Positions 1 through 6,925 are shown, counted from the first letter of the stretch. The stretch is DNA of 10,218 nucleotides from Prevotellaceae bacterium (GCA_031270565.1 JAISXJ010000017.1:1-10218); one strand, 5' to 3'. Translations and numbers: made by a program. Notes: generated from the letters alone by a model not told the origin.

Positions 1-116
1 ATGAAGATGTTGTCTTTCAGACAATCGGCGAAGCCAAAGGCAGGACTTTTTATCGTTTTCTAATTGCACAACAGGTATTATTCATTAATAACTACACTCT
101 AATAACTAAAAACTAA
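1..116 (+). other. Left edge: possible 3' end of an unidentified gene
   Basis: The third plus-strand frame is open from the window edge to a TAA at 114-116. Its first part reads like protein (EDVVFQTIGEAKGRTFYRF, positions 3-59), but the last dozen codons run into the A-rich repeat that starts near 87, so the true end of any gene is unclear. Another frame reads from an ATG at position 1 to a TAA at 61-63, and the minus strand is also open over the first 60 bases. I do not recognise the product and cannot choose between these readings from about 60 bases. Confidence 0.2.
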
Positions 117-120
117 TAAA
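87..120 (+). repeat. A-rich dispersed repeat, copy A
   Basis: The core ACTACACTCTAATAACTAA (91-109) is found again without change at 9952-9970, with one mismatch at 5114-5132, and as a close minus-strand relative at 9732-9748. It is followed by further AACTAA-type units. It ends a few bases before the cdd -7 element and points toward it. Confidence 0.75.
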
Positions 121-127
121 TAAAGTG

Positions 128-135
128 TATCTTTG
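128..135 (+). promoter_or_regulatory. cdd promoter, -7 element
   Basis: TATCTTTG fits the Bacteroidota -7 consensus TAnnTTTG. Transcription would begin at about 140, giving a leader of roughly 50 nt before the ATG at 191. There is no TTTG about 19 nt upstream, where a -33 element would sit; that position is occupied by the A-rich repeat. Confidence 0.65.
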
Positions 136-190
136 TGGCATTCGATTTATTGCTGTTCTTGATTTCACACTTATATAATTTATACAGCCA

Positions 191-673
191 ATGGATACAA
201 AATATCTTACCATTCCCGTACATATTTATCAACCGGAAGAGTTGAGCGCAGCATACCTGCAATTAGTGGAAACCGCCAAAGAGGTATCTGGGTCAGCCTA
301 TACGCCCTATTCGCATTTTAATGTTGGGGCAGCCGTGCTGCTGACAAATGGCGAGGTGATTTGCGGAAACAATCAGGAAAATGCAGCATATCCGTCGGGA
401 TTATGCGCCGAACGGGTTGCCATGTTCTATGCCAATGCCCGTTATCCCGATCAGATACCTAAAGTTATAGCTATCGCCGCGCAAAACGCCAACGGTTTTT
501 TGGCACAGCCGGTCTCACCGTGCGGCAGTTGCCGACAGTCGCTGCTCGAAACGGAGAACCGTTATGGCGTTGCCATAGAACTGCTTCTGTACGGTACGGA
601 AGGCATTTATCATATCAAAGCCGTGCACGATTTGCTGCCTCTGGCATTCGGCAGCGCTGATCTGGTACGCTGA
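191..673 (+). CDS. cdd: Cytidine deaminase
   Basis: Zinc-dependent hydrolase that deaminates cytidine and deoxycytidine to uridine and deoxyuridine in cytoplasmic pyrimidine salvage. The 160-residue protein has the family's key motifs: substrate-binding NQEN (61-64), CAE (72-74) with zinc ligand Cys72 and proton-shuttling Glu74, and PCGSC (110-114) with zinc ligands Cys111 and Cys114. The YTPYSHFNVGAA stretch (37-48) is also typical. The length fits the compact homotetrameric class of the enzyme. The ATG at 191 follows an AT-rich leader about 50 nt after the predicted transcription start; no Shine-Dalgarno sequence is visible. The next gene starts 60 nt downstream, and I see no terminator between them, so they may share a transcript. 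Confidence 0.96.
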   Translation: MDTKYLTIPVHIYQPEELSAAYLQLVETAKEVSGSAYTPYSHFNVGAAVLLTNGEVICGNNQENAAYPSGLCAERVAMFYANARYPDQIPKVIAIAAQNANGFLAQPVSPCGSCRQSLLETENRYGVAIELLLYGTEGIYHIKAVHDLLPLAFGSADLVR

Positions 674-733
674 TTATTTTACAGATATTACACCTTTATA
701 TTTTGAGTTTTACCAATCAAAACAACATAAAAG

Positions 734-1126
734 ATGGATAATAATTTAATAGAACAATTTCAATTGGAGTATGTCTTTAAAGGACGTTCCGTGTCCACAT
801 TGTGGACATGCATCGGTACGGAAGAGGGGTTAAGCCGCTGGTTTGCCGATGAGGTACAGCTGTTGGATGACAACCATTTCCGTTTTACATGGAATGGAAA
901 CGACCAGAACGCCGAGGCGCTTTGTATCAAACCGCACAAGCGTATTCGCTTTCGGTGGGATGGCGACGACCCGAATCTCTTCTTTGAGTTTCGTATTCAT
1001 ATTGATGAATTAACGCACGTTCTCTCCCTGTCCATAATCGACCACGCCCTGTCGGATGAACGCGAAGATGCCGAGTTATTGTGGAATTCGCAGGTAGATA
1101 AACTTCGACGACATTTGGGGATTTAG
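734..1126 (+). CDS. START-like (SRPBCC/AHSA1-type) domain protein
   Basis: A 130-residue soluble protein of the START-like family common in Bacteroidota. Family features seen here are LWTCIGTEEGLSRWFADEV (23-41), the alternating beta-strand stretches around 47-90, and a C-terminal helix LLWNSQVDKLRRHLGI (115-130). The helix-grip fold of this superfamily encloses a hydrophobic ligand pocket, but no ligand or role can be read from the sequence. No signal peptide or membrane segment is present, so it is probably cytoplasmic. Its stop at 1124-1126 lies inside the promoter region of the downstream permease gene: the likely -33 TTTG (1114-1117) is within its last codons. Proximity to a lipid-transport permease is suggestive only. 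Confidence 0.85.
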   Translation: MDNNLIEQFQLEYVFKGRSVSTLWTCIGTEEGLSRWFADEVQLLDDNHFRFTWNGNDQNAEALCIKPHKRIRFRWDGDDPNLFFEFRIHIDELTHVLSLSIIDHALSDEREDAELLWNSQVDKLRRHLGI

Positions 1127-1144
1127 GCATTTTGCGTACCTTTG
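1114..1144 (+). promoter_or_regulatory. Promoter of the LptF/LptG-type permease gene
   Basis: TTTG at 1114-1117 and TACCTTTG at 1137-1144 are separated by 19 nt, the Bacteroidota sigma-ABfr arrangement. The -33 lies within the end of the START-like gene. Transcription would start near 1150, about 17 nt ahead of the ATG at 1167. This is the best-formed promoter in the window. Confidence 0.75.
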
Positions 1145-1166
1145 CGCCATACAAAAACAAAGAGTA

Positions 1167-2681
1167 ATGCTCCATTTCCACGTTAAACGTATCGACAGCT
1201 ACCTGTTTAAGAGTTTCATCTCGTTGCTCTTTATCACTTTTTTTGTTTGTCTGTTCGTTGTCATTATGCAGTTTGTATGGTTGCATATTGATGATTTGGT
1301 GGGCAAGGGTGTGCCGTTGAATATTCTGGCGGAGTTTTTTCTCTACGCGGCTCTGTCGTCTATGCCGATAGCGCTTCCGCTGGCTATTCTGCTGGCATCG
1401 CTGATGACATTCGGCAACCTTAGCGAGCGGCTCGAACTGCTGGCAATGAAATCCGGAGGCATTTCACTGTTCCGCATTATGCGGTCGTTACTGATTTTCA
1501 TTTCTCTGGTGGTGATTGGGGCTTTCTTTTTCTCGAATAATGTACTCCCCTTTGCACAAAAAAAAATGTGGACGCTGATGTTCTCCTTTCGTCATAAATC
1601 GCCCGAACTGGAAATTCCCGTTGGCGAATTTTATTCGGGCATAAAGGGCATGAATATCTATGTCAGAAGCAAAGACCAAAAGACCAAAGCCCTGTGCGAT
1701 GTGATGCTTTATGACTATTCAAATGGCTTTGACAATGCCTCCGTTACTACTGCCGATTCGGTTTGGGTGCAGCTCACTGCCGACAAAAAAAATCTTCTTA
1801 TCATCCTAAAAAACGGCGAGTATTTTGAAAATCTATCAAAGCAGGGAGGCGTTAACCGGAGAAATATCCCTTACAGACGGGAGGAGTTTGCACAAAAGGA
1901 ACTGTTAATAGATTTTGACGCCAACTTTAATCTCCTCGACGAGGATTTGTTAGCCGATCAGCATGTCAGCAAAAACCTTATCCGGCTCACACACGACATT
2001 GACTCCATCAACCATTTGAGAGATTCCATGAGAGTACAGTTTTCTACGACGATGGTTCAGGAGAAATATTTTCAGCGGATTTATACCCCCGCCCAATTCG
2101 ATACCGTAACCGTTAGCGAACCGTCGAACCGTCTGCTGCCAAGTCCTGATTCGCTCTTTCTCACGGCGTCGCAAGAACAGATGCTTACCATAGCCAGACA
2201 CGCTGTTACACGGGCGCAGACAGTGGCTTCGGATATGCAGTTCTACAAAATATCTATTGAAAATGCCGACACCGTTTATGTGCGGCACGCTATTGAATTA
2301 CACCTGAAATTCACGCTCTCATTTGCCTGCCTGATTTTTTTCTTTATCGGTGCGCCACTCGGAGCAATCATTGGAAAAGGCGGACTGGGTGTGCCGGCGG
2401 TGGCTTCCATCGGACTGTTTATCGTCTATTATATTATTAACACGTTTGGGCAAAAAATGGCGCGTGAAACGCTTTGGGATGTATGGCAGGGTATGTGGCT
2501 CAGTTCGGCGGTGCTATTGCCCATCGGTATTTTCTTTACCTATAAAGCCGCCACCGATTCCACACTCTTTAACGCAGAGACCTATCAAAAATTCTTTACC
2601 TTAATGAAAACGGAAAGTAAAACTTTTATCAGGAAAATGACACGCCGTTTGAACAATCGTAGTAACAGAGAATCATTATAA
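1167..2681 (+). CDS. LptF/LptG (YjgP/YjgQ) family permease
   Basis: Inner-membrane permease of the LPS export ABC transporter (LptB2FG), which draws lipopolysaccharide from the inner membrane into the periplasmic Lpt bridge. The 504-residue protein has the family layout: three N-terminal transmembrane segments (about 18-38, 52-82, 103-127), a long periplasmic region (about 130-378), and three C-terminal segments (about 381-402, 408-428, 440-460). SERLELLAMKSGGISLFRIMR (86-106), the cytoplasmic coupling region, and FFIGAPLGAIIGKGGLGVP (392-410) are strong family matches. At 504 residues it is longer than the roughly 360 of E. coli LptF or LptG; the extra length is in the periplasmic part. LptF and LptG cannot be told apart here, so no symbol is given. 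ribBA starts 18 nt after the stop, so the two are probably co-transcribed. Confidence 0.92.
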   Translation: MLHFHVKRIDSYLFKSFISLLFITFFVCLFVVIMQFVWLHIDDLVGKGVPLNILAEFFLYAALSSMPIALPLAILLASLMTFGNLSERLELLAMKSGGISLFRIMRSLLIFISLVVIGAFFFSNNVLPFAQKKMWTLMFSFRHKSPELEIPVGEFYSGIKGMNIYVRSKDQKTKALCDVMLYDYSNGFDNASVTTADSVWVQLTADKKNLLIILKNGEYFENLSKQGGVNRRNIPYRREEFAQKELLIDFDANFNLLDEDLLADQHVSKNLIRLTHDIDSINHLRDSMRVQFSTTMVQEKYFQRIYTPAQFDTVTVSEPSNRLLPSPDSLFLTASQEQMLTIARHAVTRAQTVASDMQFYKISIENADTVYVRHAIELHLKFTLSFACLIFFFIGAPLGAIIGKGGLGVPAVASIGLFIVYYIINTFGQKMARETLWDVWQGMWLSSAVLLPIGIFFTYKAATDSTLFNAETYQKFFTLMKTESKTFIRKMTRRLNNRSNRESL

Positions 2682-2699
2682 AATTATACAATAAAAAAT

Positions 2700-3896
2700 A
2701 TGTTATTTCAAACCAACACCATAGAAGACGCTTTGGATGACTTTCGGGAGGGAAAATTTCTGATTGTCGTTGATGATGAAGACCGCGAAAATGAGGGCGA
2801 TTTTATTATTGCCGCTGAAAAGATAACCCCCGAACATGTCAATTTTATGCTTGTACACGGGCGGGGAGTGCTTTGTGTGCCATTGCCGGAGGAGCGATGC
2901 GAAGAACTTGGACTTGAAAAGCAGGTCATGCAAAACACGTCCATACACGGAACGCCGTTTACCGTAACCGTTGACAAACTTGACGGCTGCACCACAGGCG
3001 TTTCAGCAGCTGACCGCGCAGCAACTATTCGCGCTCTGGCAGACCCCGAATCAACGTCGGCGACATTCGGACGTCCGGGACATATCAATCCTCTTTACGC
3101 CAAGTCACGCGGTGTGCTTCGGCGTGCCGGTCATACTGAGGCTGCCGTCGATTTGGCGCGTCTCGCAGGACTTTATCCTGCAGCTGCACTCATCGAAATT
3201 ATGAATGACGACGGCACGATGTCCAGAATGCCGCAACTCATCGAAAAAGCACAGCAGTTAGATATAAAAATCATTACCATAAAAGATTTAATTGCCTACC
3301 GTCTGAAACTTGATTCCATCATCGAAAAGGGCGAAGAGGTGGATATGCCCACCGCATACGGACATTTTCGATTGATTCCCTTTTTGCAAAAGTCGAACGG
3401 GCGCGAACATATTGCGCTGATTAAAGGTTCGTGGCAGGCGGGCGATTCGGTGCTTGTGCGCGTTCATTCATCCTGTGCAACAGGCGACATCTTCGGCTCG
3501 CAGCGGTGCGAGTGCGGCGAGCAACTGCAAAAAGCTATGCAGGAGATTGAAAAGGAAGGGCAAGGCGTTATCGTCTATATGAATCAGGAGGGGCGCGGCA
3601 TCGGACTGATGAATAAAATTAAAGCCTACAAACTGCAGGAACAGGGGTTTGATACCGTCGATGCCAATCTGCATTTAGGCTTCAAAGCCGACGAACGCGA
3701 CTATGGCGTGGGCGCAAGTATTTTAAATGCACTGGGCATAACAAACATGCGCCTGATGACAAACAATCCCGTGAAACGGATTGGACTGGAAGGCTACGGG
3801 CTGAAAATTACCGAAATCATACCTATCAGAATAGCGCCAAATCCGTACAACGCTTTCTATATACAGGTAAAAAAAGAAAAAATGGGGCATCTCTGA
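2700..3896 (+). CDS. ribBA: Bifunctional DHBP synthase / GTP cyclohydrolase II
   Basis: Carries out the two entry reactions of riboflavin synthesis. The N-terminal RibB domain (about 1-200) makes 3,4-dihydroxy-2-butanone 4-phosphate from ribulose 5-phosphate. The C-terminal RibA domain (about 205-398) opens GTP to a diaminopyrimidine. RibB motifs seen are DDEDRENEGD (25-34), HGTPFTVTVD (83-92), GRPGHINPL (124-132) and AGHTEAAVDLA (143-153). RibA motifs are the zinc site HSSC...RCECG, with Cys259, Cys270 and Cys272, then NQEGRGIGL (295-303), ADERDYGVG (330-338, containing the expected catalytic Arg333) and TNNPVK (354-359). Both active sites appear complete, and 398 residues is the normal length for the fusion. 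It lies 18 nt after the permease gene with no separate promoter seen; no FMN riboswitch fits in that gap. Confidence 0.97.
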   Translation: MLFQTNTIEDALDDFREGKFLIVVDDEDRENEGDFIIAAEKITPEHVNFMLVHGRGVLCVPLPEERCEELGLEKQVMQNTSIHGTPFTVTVDKLDGCTTGVSAADRAATIRALADPESTSATFGRPGHINPLYAKSRGVLRRAGHTEAAVDLARLAGLYPAAALIEIMNDDGTMSRMPQLIEKAQQLDIKIITIKDLIAYRLKLDSIIEKGEEVDMPTAYGHFRLIPFLQKSNGREHIALIKGSWQAGDSVLVRVHSSCATGDIFGSQRCECGEQLQKAMQEIEKEGQGVIVYMNQEGRGIGLMNKIKAYKLQEQGFDTVDANLHLGFKADERDYGVGASILNALGITNMRLMTNNPVKRIGLEGYGLKITEIIPIRIAPNPYNAFYIQVKKEKMGHL

Positions 3897-3941
3897 TGCA
3901 CAAAAACGCTTACTGCATAATTTTTATAATAAGTGAATAAT

Positions 3942-4580
3942 ATGTTGATAGAATATAAAGATGTTGAGATTCGGCAGGACAATATCGTGGTGTTGCAGGA
4001 TTTGGATTTTACTCTGGAGAAAGGGCAGTTTGTCTATCTTCTGGGGAAAGTGGGTAGCGGCAAGAGTTCTTTCCTGAAATCGCTCTATGCGGAACTTCCC
4101 ATTGCAGCGGGACAGGCGCATATTTTGGACTACAATCTGCGTAAAATCAAGCGTAAACATATTCCGTTACTGCGTCGCAAGCTGGGCATTATTTTTCAGG
4201 ATTTTCAGTTGCTTAACGACCGTACCATAGCGGAGAATCTCCATTTTGTACTGCGTGCTACAGGTTGGAAAAACAGGCGTGCCATTGCCGAGCGCATCGA
4301 TTACGTACTGACGACGGTTGGGATGGCAACAAAAGGCTACAAGCGTCCACATCAGCTTTCGGGAGGCGAGCAGCAGCGTGTTGTCATTGCGCGGGCGTTG
4401 CTTAATTCGCCGGAGATAATTCTCGCCGACGAGCCGACCGGCAATCTCGACCAGTACACGGCGCGAGACCTGGTAGCGCTTCTGCACGACATTGCCGGAA
4501 ATGGCACGAGCGTTATTATGGCAACCCATAATATAGCGCTTGTGGAGCAATTCCCTGCGGAAAAATTCCACTTTGAATAA
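3942..4580 (+). CDS. ftsE: Cell-division ABC transporter ATP-binding protein FtsE
   Basis: Cytoplasmic ATPase partner of the membrane protein FtsX; together they regulate peptidoglycan hydrolysis at the division site. In the 212-residue reading the ABC motifs are all present: Walker A GKVGSGKSS (35-43), Q-loop Gln86 in IIFQDFQLL, signature LSGGEQQ (139-145), Walker B IILADE (159-164), D-loop GNLD and H-loop His196. GKVGSGKSS and IFQDFQLLNDRT are characteristic of FtsE. I chose ATG 3942, which gives MLIEYKDVEI; an in-frame GTG at 3933 would add only three residues. The gene begins 45 nt after ribBA with no clear promoter, so it may be the last gene of that transcript. No ftsX follows. Other MacB/LolD-type ATPases are possible alternatives but fit less well. 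Confidence 0.9.
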   Translation: MLIEYKDVEIRQDNIVVLQDLDFTLEKGQFVYLLGKVGSGKSSFLKSLYAELPIAAGQAHILDYNLRKIKRKHIPLLRRKLGIIFQDFQLLNDRTIAENLHFVLRATGWKNRRAIAERIDYVLTTVGMATKGYKRPHQLSGGEQQRVVIARALLNSPEIILADEPTGNLDQYTARDLVALLHDIAGNGTSVIMATHNIALVEQFPAEKFHFE

Positions 4581-4670
4581 GCGTTGCATCTCTTTCTGTC
4601 ATGTCGGCGCAGTACCCTTAACGCAACCTCTTATTGGTGACATATTTTCCTATCTGTTTCTTATTGTCCT

Positions 4671-4710
4671 CGTTTGTAAACGACTTACCATTTTCCCATC
4701 GTTACAAACG
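4671..4710. repeat. Imperfect hairpin beside a G7 run
   Basis: The left arm CGTTTGTAAACG (4671-4682) and right arm CGTTACAAACG (4700-4710) are reverse complements except for one bulged A, with a 17-nt loop. The final G begins a run of seven G (4710-4716). There is no T tract on the plus strand, so it is not a standard terminator for ftsE. The rest of 4581-4860 is AT-rich and shows no convincing gene. Confidence 0.5.
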
Positions 4711-4728
4711 GGGGGGAGTGATGAGCTT
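4699..4728 (+). repeat. TCGTTACAAA-G7-AGCTT element, copy 1
   Basis: TCGTTACAAA (4699-4708), a run of seven G (4710-4716) and AGCTT (4724-4728) occur in the same order and at nearly the same spacing as TCGTTACAAA, nine C and AGCTT at 10100-10131. The middle run is G in one and C in the other. The function is unknown. Confidence 0.4.
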
Positions 4729-4867
4729 CAGGAATAAAATTACTCATACAAACAAAATTTTAAGAGATTAATAATTAGAAATAGTTGATAATCAAAAGCT
4801 ATTTTATAATAATTTCGTGATTTCCGGTAATATTCGGAAGGTTTTATTTCGTATCGGGGATATTTTA

Positions 4868-5014
4868 TTTCATGAAATCATGGTCTCCTATCATGAAATC
4901 ATGGCTCCATTTCGTGAAATCTTGGCTCCATTTCATGAAATCATGGCTTCATTTCATGAAATCATGACTCCATATCATGAAATCTTGGCTCCATATCATG
5001 AAATCTTGGCTCCA
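4868..5014. repeat. 21-bp tandem repeat (minisatellite), seven copies
   Basis: Seven uninterrupted 21-bp units begin at 4868, 4889, 4910, 4931, 4952, 4973 and 4994. Each starts with TTTCATGAAATC or a close variant and ends in GGCTCCA or similar. Degenerate units flank the array in register (4847-4867 and from 5015). Units 6 and 7 are identical, which suggests recent duplication. With the preceding A, the consensus gives the 12-bp palindrome ATTTCATGAAAT. Because 21 is divisible by three, the array keeps a frame open from a GTG at 4817 to 5068 (repeating HEIMAPF). However, all unit-to-unit base changes fall at codon positions 1 or 2 (apart from the GTCTCC end of unit 1) and none are silent, so selection for a protein is not supported. 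Confidence 0.92.
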
Positions 5015-5056
5015 TATTCATGTGCTGAGTATCAAATACTGTATGCAAACATAATT

Positions 5057-5140
5057 TTTAGTTTTTAGAGTTTAGTAATCTACAATCTGATAACTGAAAA
5101 CTAATAACTAATAACTACACTCTACTAACTAATAACTAAA
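5057..5140 (+). repeat. A-rich dispersed repeat, copy B (composite, inverted)
   Basis: The right part has the core ACTACACTCTACTAACTAA (5114-5132), one mismatch from copies A and C, followed by AATAACTAAAA. The left part (from about 5057, TTTTTAGTTTTTAGAG) is the same type of sequence in the opposite orientation and matches the start of copy D at 9727-9744. The copy ends six bases before the nspC -7 element. Confidence 0.7.
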
Positions 5141-5145
5141 AGAAC

Positions 5146-5153
5146 TACCTTTG
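5146..5153 (+). promoter_or_regulatory. nspC promoter, -7 element
   Basis: TACCTTTG matches TAnnTTTG. No TTTG lies about 19 nt upstream; the A-rich repeat covers that position. Transcription would start at about 5157-5160. A TTG at 5151 is inside this element and therefore cannot be the start codon of nspC. Confidence 0.7.
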
Positions 5154-5160
5154 CAGAGAA

Positions 5161-5217
5161 ATGAGAATACAGAAAAAACATTTCGAGTTAAAACAGATAT
5201 ATCAATCCATCAAATAA
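5161..5217 (+). CDS. Possible 18-codon upstream ORF of nspC
   Basis: ATG 5161 opens a short frame encoding MRIQKKHFELKQIYQSIK and ending at TAA 5215-5217, which shares its last A with the nspC ATG (TAATG). The ATG lies within a few bases of the predicted transcription start, so the message would be leaderless or nearly so. The peptide is basic. It could couple translation to nspC or act as a leader peptide; chance occurrence is the main alternative because an 18-codon frame is easy to obtain. Confidence 0.3.
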   Translation: MRIQKKHFELKQIYQSIK

Positions 5218-6356
5218 TGACCATCTATCATCGTACAGAAATTCCTTCACCCTGTTTTGTGATTAATGAAGCGGCTCTCAGAAAGAATTTAGCCCTCATT
5301 GCCTCCGTTAAACAGAGAGCCGGTGTAGAGATTATTTTAGCGTTCAAGGCATTTGCTCTCTGGAAAACGTTCCCCATTATTCGGGAATATATCGCAGCCT
5401 CTACGGCAAGTTCTTTGGCGGAAGCGCGTTTAGCCTGTGATGAAATGGGCAACAAAGCGCATACTTACGCGCCGGTTTACACGGAAGAAGAATTTGATGG
5501 TATAGCGGCTTGCAGTTCGCACGTTACGTTCAATTCGTTGACACAATATGAGAAACATCAGGCGACGTGCCGCAAATATGGCATCTCTTGCGGCTTGCGA
5601 ATCAATCCCGAATATTCTGACGTGGCGACCACTCTCTATAATCCCTGTGCCGAGGGGTCGCGGCTTGGCATAACGGCGGCAGGGTTGAGGACGTTGCCCG
5701 ACGGCATCGAAGGATTGCATTTTCATACCTTGTGCGAATCCACTTCCTACGATTTGGAACGTACGCTGACTGTCGTAGAAGCAAAATTCGGCAGGCTATT
5801 CTCCCAAATCAAGTGGCTGAATATGGGCGGCGGACACCTGATGACCCGTGCCGACTATGATACGGAACATCTTATCGCCATTTTGCACAGCTTTAAAGCT
5901 CGCTATCCGCATCTCCGGCTCATCCTCGAACCCGGAAGCGCTTTTGCGTGGCAAACCGGAATACTGAAAGCGCGTGTAGAGGATATTGTAACAAACGGCA
6001 ACATTCAAACAGCTATGCTGAACGTCTCTTTTGCGTGCCACATGCCCGACTGTCTTGAGATGCCCTATAAGCCAACCATCACCCATGCAATGCCGCCTTC
6101 AACGCCCAACCTGCCAACTTACCGTATGGGAGGAAACAGCTGTTTAAGTGGTGATTTTATCGGAGAATGGAGTTTTAAACAGCCATTGTCTGTGGGAGAT
6201 GTCGTGATTTTTGAGGATATGATTCATTATACAACCGTAAAAACCACCCTTTTTAACGGCGTATCGCATCCTGCCATTGGCATTATCCACACCGACGATA
6301 CCTTTGAACTGTTGCGCACCTTTGATTATGAAGACTATAAACAGCGTATGAATTGA
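5217..6356 (+). CDS. nspC: Carboxynorspermidine decarboxylase
   Basis: PLP-dependent, fold-type III decarboxylase that removes the carboxyl group from carboxyspermidine or carboxynorspermidine, the last step of the alternative spermidine/norspermidine route used by many Bacteroidota. The 379-residue protein matches NspC along its length: the PLP lysine Lys44 in LAFKAF, HTLCES (170-175), MGGGH (203-207), EPGSAF (238-243), GNSCLSGD (306-313) with the active-site Cys309, and the C-terminal FDYEDYKQ. I chose ATG 5217: the upstream in-frame TTG at 5151 lies in the promoter, and the resulting length is close to that of known NspC (about 377). The partner carboxyspermidine dehydrogenase is not in this window. 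The gene has its own promoter after a 570-nt repeat-rich gap, and ssb follows with a separate promoter. Confidence 0.93.
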   Translation: MTIYHRTEIPSPCFVINEAALRKNLALIASVKQRAGVEIILAFKAFALWKTFPIIREYIAASTASSLAEARLACDEMGNKAHTYAPVYTEEEFDGIAACSSHVTFNSLTQYEKHQATCRKYGISCGLRINPEYSDVATTLYNPCAEGSRLGITAAGLRTLPDGIEGLHFHTLCESTSYDLERTLTVVEAKFGRLFSQIKWLNMGGGHLMTRADYDTEHLIAILHSFKARYPHLRLILEPGSAFAWQTGILKARVEDIVTNGNIQTAMLNVSFACHMPDCLEMPYKPTITHAMPPSTPNLPTYRMGGNSCLSGDFIGEWSFKQPLSVGDVVIFEDMIHYTTVKTTLFNGVSHPAIGIIHTDDTFELLRTFDYEDYKQRMN

Positions 6357-6400
6357 AATATATTTGAATACACAGATGGCAAAAAAAATAAAAATATTGT

Positions 6401-6435
6401 CAAGCGCTTGCTTTAAACAAAAATACCTACCTTTG
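6401..6435 (+). promoter_or_regulatory. ssb promoter with overlapping palindrome
   Basis: TACCTTTG (6428-6435) matches the -7 consensus. CTTG at 6407-6410, 17 nt upstream, is the closest to a -33 element. That CTTG is half of a perfect 10-bp palindrome CAAGCGCTTG (6401-6410), a GC-rich site in an otherwise A-rich region and a candidate operator. Transcription would begin near 6441, about 29 nt before the ATG at 6470. Confidence 0.6.
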
Positions 6436-6469
6436 GAACTCATTGTATAACACTAAAAACTTTAGAATT

Positions 6470-6925
6470 ATGTCGATCAACAAAGTTATTTTAATTGGAA
6501 ATGTCGGGAAAGATCCGGATGTTCGTTATTTGGACAATAATGTACGTGTAGCTAATTTTTCAATGGCTACAACAGAAAAAGGGTACACCATGTCAAATGG
6601 TACACAAGTGCCGGACAAAACAGAATGGCATAATATTGTACTTTGGCGCGGTTTAGCCGAAATTGCCGAAAAATATGTGCGTAAAGGTTCACAAATCTAT
6701 ATCGAAGGAAAGATTAAGAGCCGTGTTTACGAAGACAAAACAGGCGTTAAACGCTACATTACGGAAATTTACGGCGACAATCTGCAATTGCTTGGAAAAC
6801 GCGAATCTGCAGGAACTGACAGCGGTAGTTTAGCCTCTCCATCTGCCATTCATGCGGAACCGCTTAGCTCTGTCGATCAAGAGCCTTTTTCGGATGATGA
6901 TCCCACAAGCGACCTGCCATTTTAA
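6470..6925 (+). CDS. ssb: Single-stranded DNA-binding protein
   Basis: Binds single-stranded DNA during replication, recombination and repair and recruits partner proteins through its C-terminal tip. The 151-residue protein has an OB fold over about residues 1-110, starting MSINKVILIGNVGKDPDVRY and including WHNIVLWRGLAEIAEKYVRKG (53-73), IYIEGKIKSR (76-85) and YGDNLQLLGKR (101-111). A short disordered linker follows, and the end SDDDPTSDLPF is the acidic partner-binding tip. The ATG at 6470 is chosen because the protein then begins exactly where SSB proteins do; an in-frame TTG at 6443 would add nine residues unlike the family and lies within a few bases of the transcription start. It is followed by a strong terminator. 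Confidence 0.96.
   Translation: MSINKVILIGNVGKDPDVRYLDNNVRVANFSMATTEKGYTMSNGTQVPDKTEWHNIVLWRGLAEIAEKYVRKGSQIYIEGKIKSRVYEDKTGVKRYITEIYGDNLQLLGKRESAGTDSGSLASPSAIHAEPLSSVDQEPFSDDDPTSDLPF

Noticed and set aside
691..707. Possible promoter for the START-like gene (TTATATTTTG)
   Set aside because: The spacing does not fit TAnnTTTG exactly (one base too long or short), so it was not called.
3897..3941. Terminator or promoter between ribBA and ftsE
   Set aside because: Only a 5-bp ATGCA/TGCAT pair is present, with no T tract and no TAnnTTTG.
4540..4737. 65-aa ORF overlapping the end of ftsE
   Set aside because: It starts inside ftsE in another frame, has no promoter, and its end crosses the hairpin and G7 run; no family features.
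4868..5014. CRISPR array
   Set aside because: The repeats are contiguous 21-bp units with no unique spacers, and no cas genes are present.
4817..5068. 83-aa repetitive ORF (HEIMAPF repeats) as a protein gene
   Set aside because: It is a by-product of a stop-free 21-bp tandem repeat. Apart from the GTCTCC end of unit 1, differences between units all hit codon positions 1 and 2, none are silent, it starts with GTG, and no TAnnTTTG promoter precedes it.
5151..5216. TTG 5151 as the nspC start (401 aa)
   Set aside because: The TTG is inside the -7 promoter element and would not be transcribed; ATG 5217 gives the normal NspC length.
6443..6469. TTG 6443 as the ssb start
   Set aside because: It would lie almost at the transcription start and adds residues absent from SSB proteins; ATG 6470 gives the standard N-terminus.
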